Shown one piece after another: positions 35,030 through 42,481 of a stretch of DNA of 64,000 nt. The stretch spans positions 49,804 to 113,803 of the forward strand of contig CAYVKE010000001.1 in assembly GCA_964451935.1 (NCBI GenBank), read 5' to 3'. How positions within the stretch are numbered: the first letter of the stretch is position 1; every line of letters begins with the position of its first letter. This DNA is from CALFXN01 sp964451935 (GTDB lineage: Bacteria; Synergistota; Synergistia; Synergistales; Aminobacteriaceae). The notes below the pieces were generated by a model, which worked only from the letters and a program-made list of their open reading frames with translations, did not search any database and was not told the origin of the DNA. The position numbers were made by a program, and so were the translations under genes.

Positions 35030-36149
35030 CGAGTATTTCATGCGTCGGGCCTTGAGTCTGGCGCGGAGAGGACTTGGATTCGTTCGTCCGAATCCGATGG
35101 TCGGATGTGTGATTGTCCGTGACGAAACTATTATTTCAGAGGGATGGCATTCCCGGTATGGGCAGGCTCACGCAGAAGTTGCAGCGCTTGAGCCGTTGCG
35201 CCTCTCCGGAAACGATGCGATCGGCGCAACGGCGTATGTGACGCTCGAACCGTGTTGTCATTTCGGAAAAACGCCCCCCTGCGCGCCGCGCCTTGTGCAA
35301 GAGGGGATAGCCAGAGTCGTTGTCGGAATGACCGACCCGAATCCCCGGGTTGATAACGGGGGTATTCACATTCTGGAGAGCGCCGGCGTCAACGTTCAAG
35401 TCGGCATACTGGAAGACGAGTGCCGACGGCTGAACAGGGGATTTATATGGCGGCACATGCTCGGACGTCCGTGGGTGACGATAAAATCCGCAATGACGCT
35501 GGACGGCGACGTCGCCTGTCTTGACGGATCGAGCAAATGGATTACCGGGTACAGGGCGCGGAGGATGTCCCATCTCCTCAGGGCGGAACATGACGGCGTC
35601 CTTGTCGGAATAGGAACGATACGCCAGGATGATCCGTCGCTCAACGTCCGGGATACTGACGGCGTATCGCCTGTGAAGATCATCCTCGATTCGAATCTTT
35701 CGATTTCGGAGAACGCAAATGTCTTTCGGGGTGGGAACGTTATAATCGTGTGCAGCATCGCCGCTTCGGAAGAGAAAAAGAAGGAATTGCAGCGAAAAGG
35801 CTGCGATATTGTCACGGTTCCGAACGGACCCGACGGAAAGTTGGCCCTGAAAGAAATGCTTCGTGTTCTATCGGAAAAGGGCGTTTCGAGCGTTCTTGTC
35901 GAAGGCGGGCCGAATGTGACCGCTTCCTTTCTCGGCGCGGGGCTTGTCGATGGTTTTTCCTTGTTTGTTGCGCCAAAGATTCTCGGCGTCGGACGATGTT
36001 TCACAGGACCTCTTGCGATACACTGTCTCGACAAGGCTGTTTCCGTCGGTGAAATATCGTGCAGATCGGTTGGAGACGATTTATGGATCGAGGCGAGAGC
36101 TGTATGTTCACCGGACTTGTTGAAGCCATCGGCATCGTCAGGGGCATAA
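35007..36149 (+). CDS. ribD: Riboflavin biosynthesis deaminase/reductase RibD
   Basis: Bifunctional enzyme for the second and third steps of riboflavin synthesis. The N-terminal deaminase domain has the zinc motifs HAEVAAL and PCCHFGKTPPCAP; the C-terminal reductase domain (from about residue 150) has TIKSAMTLDGDVA, GIGTIRQDDP and VEGGPNVTASFL. 380 residues, normal. I prefer the ATG at 35007, eight bases from AAGGAG, over the one at 35001. It overlaps uvrC and is overlapped by ribE. Confidence 0.95.
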   Translation: MVSKRTLDEYFMRRALSLARRGLGFVRPNPMVGCVIVRDETIISEGWHSRYGQAHAEVAALEPLRLSGNDAIGATAYVTLEPCCHFGKTPPCAPRLVQEGIARVVVGMTDPNPRVDNGGIHILESAGVNVQVGILEDECRRLNRGFIWRHMLGRPWVTIKSAMTLDGDVACLDGSSKWITGYRARRMSHLLRAEHDGVLVGIGTIRQDDPSLNVRDTDGVSPVKIILDSNLSISENANVFRGGNVIIVCSIAASEEKKKELQRKGCDIVTVPNGPDGKLALKEMLRVLSEKGVSSVLVEGGPNVTASFLGAGLVDGFSLFVAPKILGVGRCFTGPLAIHCLDKAVSVGEISCRSVGDDLWIEARAVCSPDLLKPSASSGA

Positions 36150-36754
36150 AGTGCTCCGGAGGCGCCCACACAATCCGTATCGAGGAAAAGACATTGTCTC
36201 CATACCTTCCGTTCGGCGCTTCCATTGCAGTTTCCGGAGCGTGCCTTACCGTGGTCGAATCCGACAGCGACACATTTTTGGCGGATATTATGAAGGAAAC
36301 ATGGGAACGAACGCGTTTCCCGAAAATGCGCGCGGGCGAGCGCGTGAACCTCGAGCGGCCGTTGCAGCCGGGATCGAGAATAGACGGACATTTCGTCCAG
36401 GGGCATGTTGACGGAGTCGGAAGCGTCCGGTCGCTCTCCCGGGAGAGTACGGCGACGAAAATTACGATCGTTGCGGATGAAAAGATCATGCGTTACGCCG
36501 TCGAAAAAGGATCCGTTTCTCTGGACGGTGTAAGTCTCACGATAGCGGAATGCGGTCAGGACTTTTTCTCGGTCGGGTTGATTCCCACAACCAGGAAGAT
36601 GACGACTCTGGGAATGTTGGCGGAAGGGGATCCTGTGAATCTTGAGATGGATATTCTCGGAAAATACGTGTATCGTTTTCTCGAAAAAAAAGATGCGCCC
36701 TCGATCGAAACAGGGGGCGTCACTTGGGATCTCCTGAGGGATCTCGAATATTAG
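36104..36754 (+). CDS. ribE: Riboflavin synthase alpha chain
   Basis: Dismutates two 6,7-dimethyl-8-ribityllumazine to riboflavin. 216 residues built of two lumazine-binding repeats, each starting in the usual way: MFTGLVEAIGIV for the first and DGHFVQGHVDGVGSV for the second. SVSLDGVSLTI is the usual second-repeat motif. The start is inside the 3' end of ribD, with GAGGCGAG upstream. Confidence 0.95.
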   Translation: MFTGLVEAIGIVRGIKCSGGAHTIRIEEKTLSPYLPFGASIAVSGACLTVVESDSDTFLADIMKETWERTRFPKMRAGERVNLERPLQPGSRIDGHFVQGHVDGVGSVRSLSRESTATKITIVADEKIMRYAVEKGSVSLDGVSLTIAECGQDFFSVGLIPTTRKMTTLGMLAEGDPVNLEMDILGKYVYRFLEKKDAPSIETGGVTWDLLRDLEY

Positions 36755-36802
36755 TTCACCCGAGGTTTTTCGTGTATGGAACCCGGGAGGGGGAAAACGT
36801 GA

Positions 36803-38041
36803 ATGGATACATTAAACGATGCTTTCAGCACTATCGAAGAGGCTATCGACGACATCCGAAATGGGAAAATGATCATCGTCGTTGACGACAGAGAGCGCGA
36901 GAATGAAGGCGACATCGTCGTCGCCGCAGAGCGCGTAACGACCGATGACGTCAATTTTATGGTCCGCTTCGCCCGGGGGCTTGTGTGCGTCCCGATCTCG
37001 CCGGAACAGGCGGAAAGGCTCCGTCTCCAGCACATGGTTGCCGATAGCACGGAGCGACACGGGACTGCGTTCACTGTTTCTGTGGACGCTAAAGAAGGAA
37101 CCACGACCGGGATCTCGGCGGAAGAACGCGCCCTTACGGCGCGACTCCTTGCGGATTCCAACGCAAAACCGGAAGATTTTCTCAGGCCGGGACACATATT
37201 CCCTCTTATAGGAAAGCGCGGAGGAGTTCTCAAACGCGCCGGACATACGGAAGCGGCAATCGATCTGGTTCGCTTGGCGGGATTGACTCCGGCCGGAGTG
37301 ATCTGCGAAGTTATGAGTGACGACGGCAGTATGGCGAGGCTTCCCGAACTTATTCCGTTTGCCCGGAAGCACGGATTGCGGATTGTCTCAATCGAAGATC
37401 TTATTCGCTATCGCATTGTGCGGGAAAAACTCGTCGAACGTTTCGTCGAAGTCAAACTTCCTACGGCCTTCGGAGATTTTATGGCGTATGGGTACCGAAG
37501 CATTCTGGAAGAGGGAAAGGAAACGACGCACGTCGCTTTGGTCAAGGGAGAGATCAAAGGAAAAGAGAACGTGCTTGTGCGTGTCCACTCCGAATGTCTC
37601 ACGGGGGATGTGTTCGGTTCCCTTCGTTGCGATTGCGGCCCTCAACTGCATCAGGCCATGAGCATGGTGAATGAGGAAGGGCAGGGCGTCGTCCTGTACA
37701 TGAGACAGGAAGGAAGAGGAATCGGGCTTGCCGGAAAACTTCAGGCCTATCGTCTTCAGGATAACGGCTACGATACGGTTGAGGCGAATATTGCGCTCGG
37801 GTACCCGGCTGATCTCAGGGACTATGGAGTCGGAGCGCAGATTCTGCGCGACCTCGGGGTGGGAAAGATCCGGCTCATAACAAATAATCCGAGGAAGATT
37901 GTGGGGCTTGAAGGATACGGGTTGATTATCTCTGAACGGGTTCCGCTGATCATACAGGCGAATGATTTCAACAGACGGTATCTTGACACCAAAGAACAAA
38001 AAATGGGACATATGCTTCACGATTTAGCGAAAAAACTTTGA
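36803..38041 (+). CDS. ribBA: Bifunctional DHBP synthase / GTP cyclohydrolase II
   Basis: Two entry reactions of riboflavin synthesis in one protein. N-terminal half (about residues 5-205): DHBP synthase with DDRERENEGDI and TERHGTAFTVSVDA. C-terminal half: GTP cyclohydrolase II with RVHSECLTGDVFGSLRCDCG (zinc cysteines), RQEGRGIGL and NNPRKI. 412 residues, normal for the fusion. GGGAGGGGG precedes the ATG. Confidence 0.97.
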   Translation: MDTLNDAFSTIEEAIDDIRNGKMIIVVDDRERENEGDIVVAAERVTTDDVNFMVRFARGLVCVPISPEQAERLRLQHMVADSTERHGTAFTVSVDAKEGTTTGISAEERALTARLLADSNAKPEDFLRPGHIFPLIGKRGGVLKRAGHTEAAIDLVRLAGLTPAGVICEVMSDDGSMARLPELIPFARKHGLRIVSIEDLIRYRIVREKLVERFVEVKLPTAFGDFMAYGYRSILEEGKETTHVALVKGEIKGKENVLVRVHSECLTGDVFGSLRCDCGPQLHQAMSMVNEEGQGVVLYMRQEGRGIGLAGKLQAYRLQDNGYDTVEANIALGYPADLRDYGVGAQILRDLGVGKIRLITNNPRKIVGLEGYGLIISERVPLIIQANDFNRRYLDTKEQKMGHMLHDLAKKL

Positions 38042-38060
38042 TTACGGAGGCTGATCGGAA

Positions 38061-38549
38061 ATGAGAACCTTCGAGGGAAAGCTTGTTGGACGGGGACTCC
38101 GTTTCTTTATCGTCGTCTCCCGGTTCAACGAACTGTTGTCTTCCCGTCTCCTGGAAGGCGCAAAGGATGTTTTGCTGCGGCACGAAGTGTCGCATACCGC
38201 TGTGGACATTGCCTGGGTGCCCGGAGCGTGGGAAATTCCGCTTGTCGTCAGGGAGGCTGCGCTGTCGGGAAAGTACGATGCCATTGTGGCGCTTGGCGCG
38301 GTTATCCGCGGCGATACGCCTCATTTTGACTATGTTGCGAATGAAGTATCGAAAGGAATTGCACACATAGGCCTCGAGCAGAGAATCCCCGTCGCTTTCG
38401 GTGTGCTGACTTGCGATACGCTGGAACAGGCGCTTCTCAGAGCCGGAAGCAAGGCGGGAAACAAAGGAGCCGAAGCGGCTTTGGCTGCCTTGGAAATGGC
38501 GAATCTTCTCAGGGAGTTCCGTGAAGGGAAGGAGAAAGATCATGCTTGA
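38061..38549 (+). CDS. ribH: 6,7-dimethyl-8-ribityllumazine synthase
   Basis: Penultimate enzyme of riboflavin synthesis, forming a capsid-like oligomer. 162 residues. Family motifs: FIVVSRFNELLSSRLLEGA, VPGAWEIPL, ALGAVIRGDTPHFDYV with the catalytic His, and PVAFGVLTCDT. GGAGG precedes the ATG, 19 bases after ribBA. serS starts within its last bases. Confidence 0.97.
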   Translation: MRTFEGKLVGRGLRFFIVVSRFNELLSSRLLEGAKDVLLRHEVSHTAVDIAWVPGAWEIPLVVREAALSGKYDAIVALGAVIRGDTPHFDYVANEVSKGIAHIGLEQRIPVAFGVLTCDTLEQALLRAGSKAGNKGAEAALAALEMANLLREFREGKEKDHA

Positions 38550-39813
38550 CATCCGATGGATACGAAGCAATGTCGAAGAAACGAAGCGTTTCCTGGCGAA
38601 CCGCAATAACGACATGAATATCGATGCGCTTCTGTCGCTTGATGCGGAGAAGCGATCGCTCCTCGTTGAATCCGAGGAGTTGAAGGCGAAGCGCAATGAG
38701 GGATCCAGGAAGGTCAGCCAGGCCAGAGCGGCCGGAGAAGATGCCGCGGGCCTCATGGAAGAGATGCGCCTCGTCGGTGAACGCGTCAAGACAATCGACG
38801 CCCGTATCACCGAAATTGACGCGTCGCTCGATGATTTGCTTCTGAGGGTTCCAAATCGTCCTCACGAAACGTGCCCCGTCGGCAAAGACGAAAACGACAA
38901 CGTCGAAATCCGTAAATGGGGAGAGGTTCCGATGTTCCCGTTCGAACCGAAGCCGCACTGGGAAATCGGAGAAGCACTCGGAATCATGGATTTTGAGCGG
39001 GGCGCAGCTCTCGCGCAAAGTCGTTTTACGGTATTGAAGGGGTTGGGGGCGAAAGTCGAACGCGCCCTGTTGAATTTCATGCTGGATCTTCACACGGAAA
39101 AACACGGGTACAAGGAAATAGAACCGCCGTTCATGGTCAATAGCGCAACCATGCAAGGGACGGGGCAGCTCCCGAAGTTCGCCGAAGAATTATACAAGTG
39201 CGAAGGGGACGATCTGTGGCTTATTCCCACTGCCGAAGTGCCGCTGACGAACCTGCACGCCGGCGACATTTTGGAGGAAGACGCGCTTCCACTGTACTAT
39301 ACCGCATACACTCCCTGCTTTAGAAGAGAAGCGGGAAGCTACGGACGGGACATCCGCGGTTTTCTTCGTCAGCATCAGTTCGACAAAGTCGAAATGGTCA
39401 AATTATGCACCCCGGAAACGAGCTACGATGAATTGGAAAAGCTGACCGCCAATGCCGAAGAGGTCTTGCAGCTGTTGAAAATCCCGTACCGTGTCATTTG
39501 TCTCAGCACAGGCGATATGGGGTTCGGTTCGAGCAAGACATATGACATCGAAGTGTGGCTTCCGTCACAGAACAAGTATCGCGAAATCAGCTCGTGCAGC
39601 AACTGCGAGGATTTTCAGGCCAGAAGAATGAACACGCGCTATCGCCCGAAAGACGGCGGGAAACCGCGTTTCGTCCACACGTTGAACGGATCGGGGATAG
39701 CCATAGGACGGACGCTGATCGCGGTTATCGAGAATTATCAACAGGAGGACGGTTCGTTCCTCGTGCCGGATGTGTTGCGTCCGTACATGAACGGAGTGAC
39801 CACCGTAAAGTAA
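38542..39813 (+). CDS. serS: Seryl-tRNA synthetase
   Basis: Charges tRNA-Ser and normally also tRNA-Sec, whose gene is at 29.1 kb. 423 residues: N-terminal coiled-coil arm (about 30-110), then the class II core with motif 2 region FRREAGSYGRD and RQHQFDKVE, and motif 3 ending GSGIAIGRTLIAVIEN. The ATG follows AAGGAGAAAG and overlaps the ribH end by eight bases. Confidence 0.97.
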   Translation: MLDIRWIRSNVEETKRFLANRNNDMNIDALLSLDAEKRSLLVESEELKAKRNEGSRKVSQARAAGEDAAGLMEEMRLVGERVKTIDARITEIDASLDDLLLRVPNRPHETCPVGKDENDNVEIRKWGEVPMFPFEPKPHWEIGEALGIMDFERGAALAQSRFTVLKGLGAKVERALLNFMLDLHTEKHGYKEIEPPFMVNSATMQGTGQLPKFAEELYKCEGDDLWLIPTAEVPLTNLHAGDILEEDALPLYYTAYTPCFRREAGSYGRDIRGFLRQHQFDKVEMVKLCTPETSYDELEKLTANAEEVLQLLKIPYRVICLSTGDMGFGSSKTYDIEVWLPSQNKYREISSCSNCEDFQARRMNTRYRPKDGGKPRFVHTLNGSGIAIGRTLIAVIENYQQEDGSFLVPDVLRPYMNGVTTVK

Positions 39814-39816
39814 GCA

Positions 39817-39854
39817 TCCACGCATGCCGAAGAGAATCGTTTCTTCTGCGTGGG
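39817..39854 (+). other. Hairpin after serS
   Basis: A two-part stem: 39818-39824 with 39847-39853, and inside it 39829-39833 with 39842-39846. No T tract follows, so termination is uncertain; it lies just upstream of a -10 box. Confidence 0.35.
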
Positions 39855-39866
39855 ACAGCCCTTTCG

Positions 39867-39875
39867 TGCTACAAT
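39867..39875 (+). promoter_or_regulatory. Extended -10 promoter before the glycosyltransferase gene
   Basis: TGCTACAAT fits TGnTATAAT with one mismatch. Transcription would begin near 39882, shortly before the GTG at 39895. This promoter may also drive the CBS/V-ATPase genes downstream. Confidence 0.5.
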
Positions 39876-39894
39876 AAATAGGACTGTGCGGAAG

Positions 39895-41646
39895 GTGGGA
39901 TTCCCAATAGCACTCGTTGGACCGTATGTGTACAACGTCATTTTCTTTTCCGGACTCACGATGGTCTGTTGCTTCCTGTTTCAACGGGTCTGCAGACGTT
40001 TTCTCGATACGTCCCGCTATAATTACATGCGAGATCTTTCGCTCATTGCTGCGTGGCTGGTCAATGCCATCTGGCTTGGTTCTTCTTCCACACGGTTCGT
40101 TGTGTTGATGGCTGTCATCGCGGCTGTTGCAGGAATGTGGCATCACATAGTACAGCGGAACACGCTGTACTATGTGTATGCATGCGTTGGCGTCGTCTTT
40201 GCTGTTTTCGGACCGCGCATCAGCTTCATCGGTCTTCCCGACGGACAGTACATTTATCTCTCGGACACGGCGTCAATCGTTCTTTCCGCCTTCTGGATCT
40301 TCGTATTTCCGGTCGTCTTTCAGCAGCTCGACAACATTCCCGGAATGACGGGGCACCTTCTTGCGATCAGCATGAGCCTTCTGCTCATTGTCACGGTTCT
40401 TTCCCCACAGAAAATGGACGACGCGTTTTTCATGTCCTGTACCGGACTTGCGCTTCTGGCGGTCTTCTGGAGCCGTCACGGGCACATGTACCGCCGTCTC
40501 GGAGAGGCGCTTTCCGCATTCTGGGGAGTACTCATCGCAGGAACGTCGTCCATCGGCGTCAGCAAAGGCATTACGTTCAGCGCCCTGCTTATTCTTCCGC
40601 TCGGTCTTTTTGCGATTCCGCTCATGGAGACATCGCTTCATTTCGCAAGTTTCGCTTTTCTTTCCCGGCCTCAAGGGGCTATGGTCTTCTATCGAAAGCT
40701 GATATCGAAGGGAATGGATCATCCCAGCGCCGTCCGTTGCATCACTGCGGTATGCGCCATCATAGGCGCCGTAATCGCATTGTTTCAGCTTGACGGCAGC
40801 AGGGGAACGGTACTTGTTCTCAGCGCGATCCTGTTCTTTTCGGGAGTAACGGCTATCCCGCTTTTCCGTCTGTACCGCAATCTCGATAAGAAATCGCAAC
40901 AAAAGGGACTTTGGGGAATACACATCGACAACGTCTCCATGGATTACGCCGTCGCAAAGGTCCGAAGCCTTATCGATTCTGGGAGCAGGGCGAACCTCGT
41001 GGCTACCGTGAATGCCCTTGCTCTGATGCAGGCAAGAAGAGACATGCGTTATAAGAGCGTTCTGCAACGATCCGCAATGACCCTTGCAGATGGTTCCGGG
41101 CTTGTATGGGCGCTCCGTTTCTTGGGCGTAGCGGTTCAGGAGCGCGTGACCGGCATTGATTTCATGGCTCGCGTTACGCGTCTTGCGGCGGCTGAAGGCT
41201 GGCCCGTATATCTGCTCGGCGGGACCGACGACACTGTTCGAGGCGCATCCGAAAGACTCAGGGAAAAGTATCCGGATCTCGTCCTTGCCGGATGCCATAA
41301 CGGGTTTTTCGATCCTTCGGAGAGTCCGTCTATCGCGCGGGGAATCCGGAATGCCGGAGCGAAGATCCTTTTCGTCGGAATGGGGCTCCCGCGGCAGGAG
41401 ATCTGGATCGACGAGTTCTCGGAAGAGCTTGGACCGATCGTCGCCGTCGGAGTCGGCGGATCTTTCGATGTTGTCTCCGGGAATCTTTCCCGGGCTCCCG
41501 AATCATGGCAGCGGTTTGGAATGGAGTGGCTGTACCGTCTTTTGCAGGAGCCCTGGCGATGGAAAAGAGACATTGATTTATTCTTCTTTTGCCTGCATGT
41601 CGTTGTATCTCGCGTGAGACAGGAGCGTATCGGGGAGGATGAATAG
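39895..41646 (+). CDS. Membrane protein fused to WecG/TagA/CpsF-type glycosyltransferase
   Basis: 583 residues. The C-terminal part (about 340-568) is a TagA/WecG family glycosyltransferase that adds an aminosugar to a lipid-linked sugar. ATVNALALMQARRD holds Thr371, LADGSGLVWAL holds Asp399, and VTGID, LLGGTDDTV and GMGLPRQEIWI follow. The N-terminal part (about 1-330) has some ten hydrophobic helices and resembles WecA/MraY phosphosugar transferases around LDNIPGMTGH (146-155), but the acidic catalytic pairs of that family are not seen. The start is uncertain: GTG at 39895 fits the promoter. The next gene starts four bases after the stop. Likely role: envelope polysaccharide synthesis (inference). 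Confidence 0.8.
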   Translation: MGFPIALVGPYVYNVIFFSGLTMVCCFLFQRVCRRFLDTSRYNYMRDLSLIAAWLVNAIWLGSSSTRFVVLMAVIAAVAGMWHHIVQRNTLYYVYACVGVVFAVFGPRISFIGLPDGQYIYLSDTASIVLSAFWIFVFPVVFQQLDNIPGMTGHLLAISMSLLLIVTVLSPQKMDDAFFMSCTGLALLAVFWSRHGHMYRRLGEALSAFWGVLIAGTSSIGVSKGITFSALLILPLGLFAIPLMETSLHFASFAFLSRPQGAMVFYRKLISKGMDHPSAVRCITAVCAIIGAVIALFQLDGSRGTVLVLSAILFFSGVTAIPLFRLYRNLDKKSQQKGLWGIHIDNVSMDYAVAKVRSLIDSGSRANLVATVNALALMQARRDMRYKSVLQRSAMTLADGSGLVWALRFLGVAVQERVTGIDFMARVTRLAAAEGWPVYLLGGTDDTVRGASERLREKYPDLVLAGCHNGFFDPSESPSIARGIRNAGAKILFVGMGLPRQEIWIDEFSEELGPIVAVGVGGSFDVVSGNLSRAPESWQRFGMEWLYRLLQEPWRWKRDIDLFFFCLHVVVSRVRQERIGEDE

Positions 41647-41649
41647 CGA

Positions 41650-42123
41650 TTGAGAACGACAGCCAGAGAAATCATGCAGCGTGACCTGACTTCGGTGCTT
41701 GAGGGCGACTGGGTCCAGGATACGGTTCACACGTTATACAGTCACAACGTATCCGGTCTCCCCGTAGTTGACGAGGAATGGTCGCTCATTGGGTATATTT
41801 CCGAATCCGACATCTTGAAAGCGGCCGTTCCGACGTACCTTGAAGTTCTTGCACAAAGCACATTTCTCGATGGCGATGATGAGTGCTATCTTGTCCGGAA
41901 ATTCGCTGCGATCGGGAAATCTCCCGTAAAAGAGTTCATGAACAGGGAACCGGTTTTCGTTGGCCCCGACACAGGACTTATGACCGTCGCAGATATTATG
42001 CTGCGCAGAGGCATTAAGAGAATTCCGGTCGTGGATGAAGGGAGACTTATCGGAATCATCGACCGCGAGTCTTTTTGCGAGTACTTGATGGAGGATAACC
42101 TGCATCATGAATGCCGCTGTTAA
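41650..42123 (+). CDS. CBS-domain pair protein at head of V-ATPase operon
   Basis: 157 residues made of two CBS motifs (AREIMQRDLTSV...SGLPVVDEEWSLIGYISESDI and VKEFMNREPVFV...IKRIPVVDEGRLIGIIDRE). Such pairs bind adenine nucleotides and regulate partner proteins. There is no attached enzyme or membrane domain. It starts with TTG, 11 bases from GGGAGG and four bases after the glycosyltransferase stop. Its 3' end overlaps the start of the coiled-coil ATPase gene by 17 bases. Position suggests energy-dependent control of the V-ATPase (inference). Confidence 0.85.
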   Translation: MRTTAREIMQRDLTSVLEGDWVQDTVHTLYSHNVSGLPVVDEEWSLIGYISESDILKAAVPTYLEVLAQSTFLDGDDECYLVRKFAAIGKSPVKEFMNREPVFVGPDTGLMTVADIMLRRGIKRIPVVDEGRLIGIIDRESFCEYLMEDNLHHECRC

Positions 42124-42481
42124 GAAAAAGGACATCGCTTCCGGCGCTGAAGTGAATGCGATCGGAACGGAACTCGCTGATATACGCGACAAACTGGATC
42201 TCGAGTACAAACGTGCGCAAGCCCAGTCTCGTCAGGATGAGGCGGATGCCGTCGCGCAGATGGAGGCGATGGCCGAACGAACGTTACGTCTCGCCCGCGC
42301 CGAATGGTCGAAAAAAGAGAGCCGTATCGCTAAAGCCGTCATGGAAACTGAGGGTTCCCTTCGAAATACGCTGACGAAGTTTCGCTCGGATCTTGAGAGA
42401 TGCAGCTTCGATGATATCGTGAACTCTTTTGTGGCGCGGGCGATCCGGTCGGATTCGCATCCGGAAGAAGGACATTCATGA
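42107..42481 (+). CDS. Coiled-coil V-ATPase peripheral-stalk subunit (G/H type)
   Basis: 124 residues, charged, Ala/Glu/Arg-rich and predicted almost wholly helical, with a continuous coiled coil (about 20-100). No catalytic motif. Small proteins of this kind open V/A-type ATPase operons (AhaH, NtpF) and pair with subunit E in the stator stalk. Its stop overlaps the subunit I start (ATGA). The call rests on composition and position rather than close sequence recognition. Confidence 0.7.
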   Translation: MNAAVKKKDIASGAEVNAIGTELADIRDKLDLEYKRAQAQSRQDEADAVAQMEAMAERTLRLARAEWSKKESRIAKAVMETEGSLRNTLTKFRSDLERCSFDDIVNSFVARAIRSDSHPEEGHS

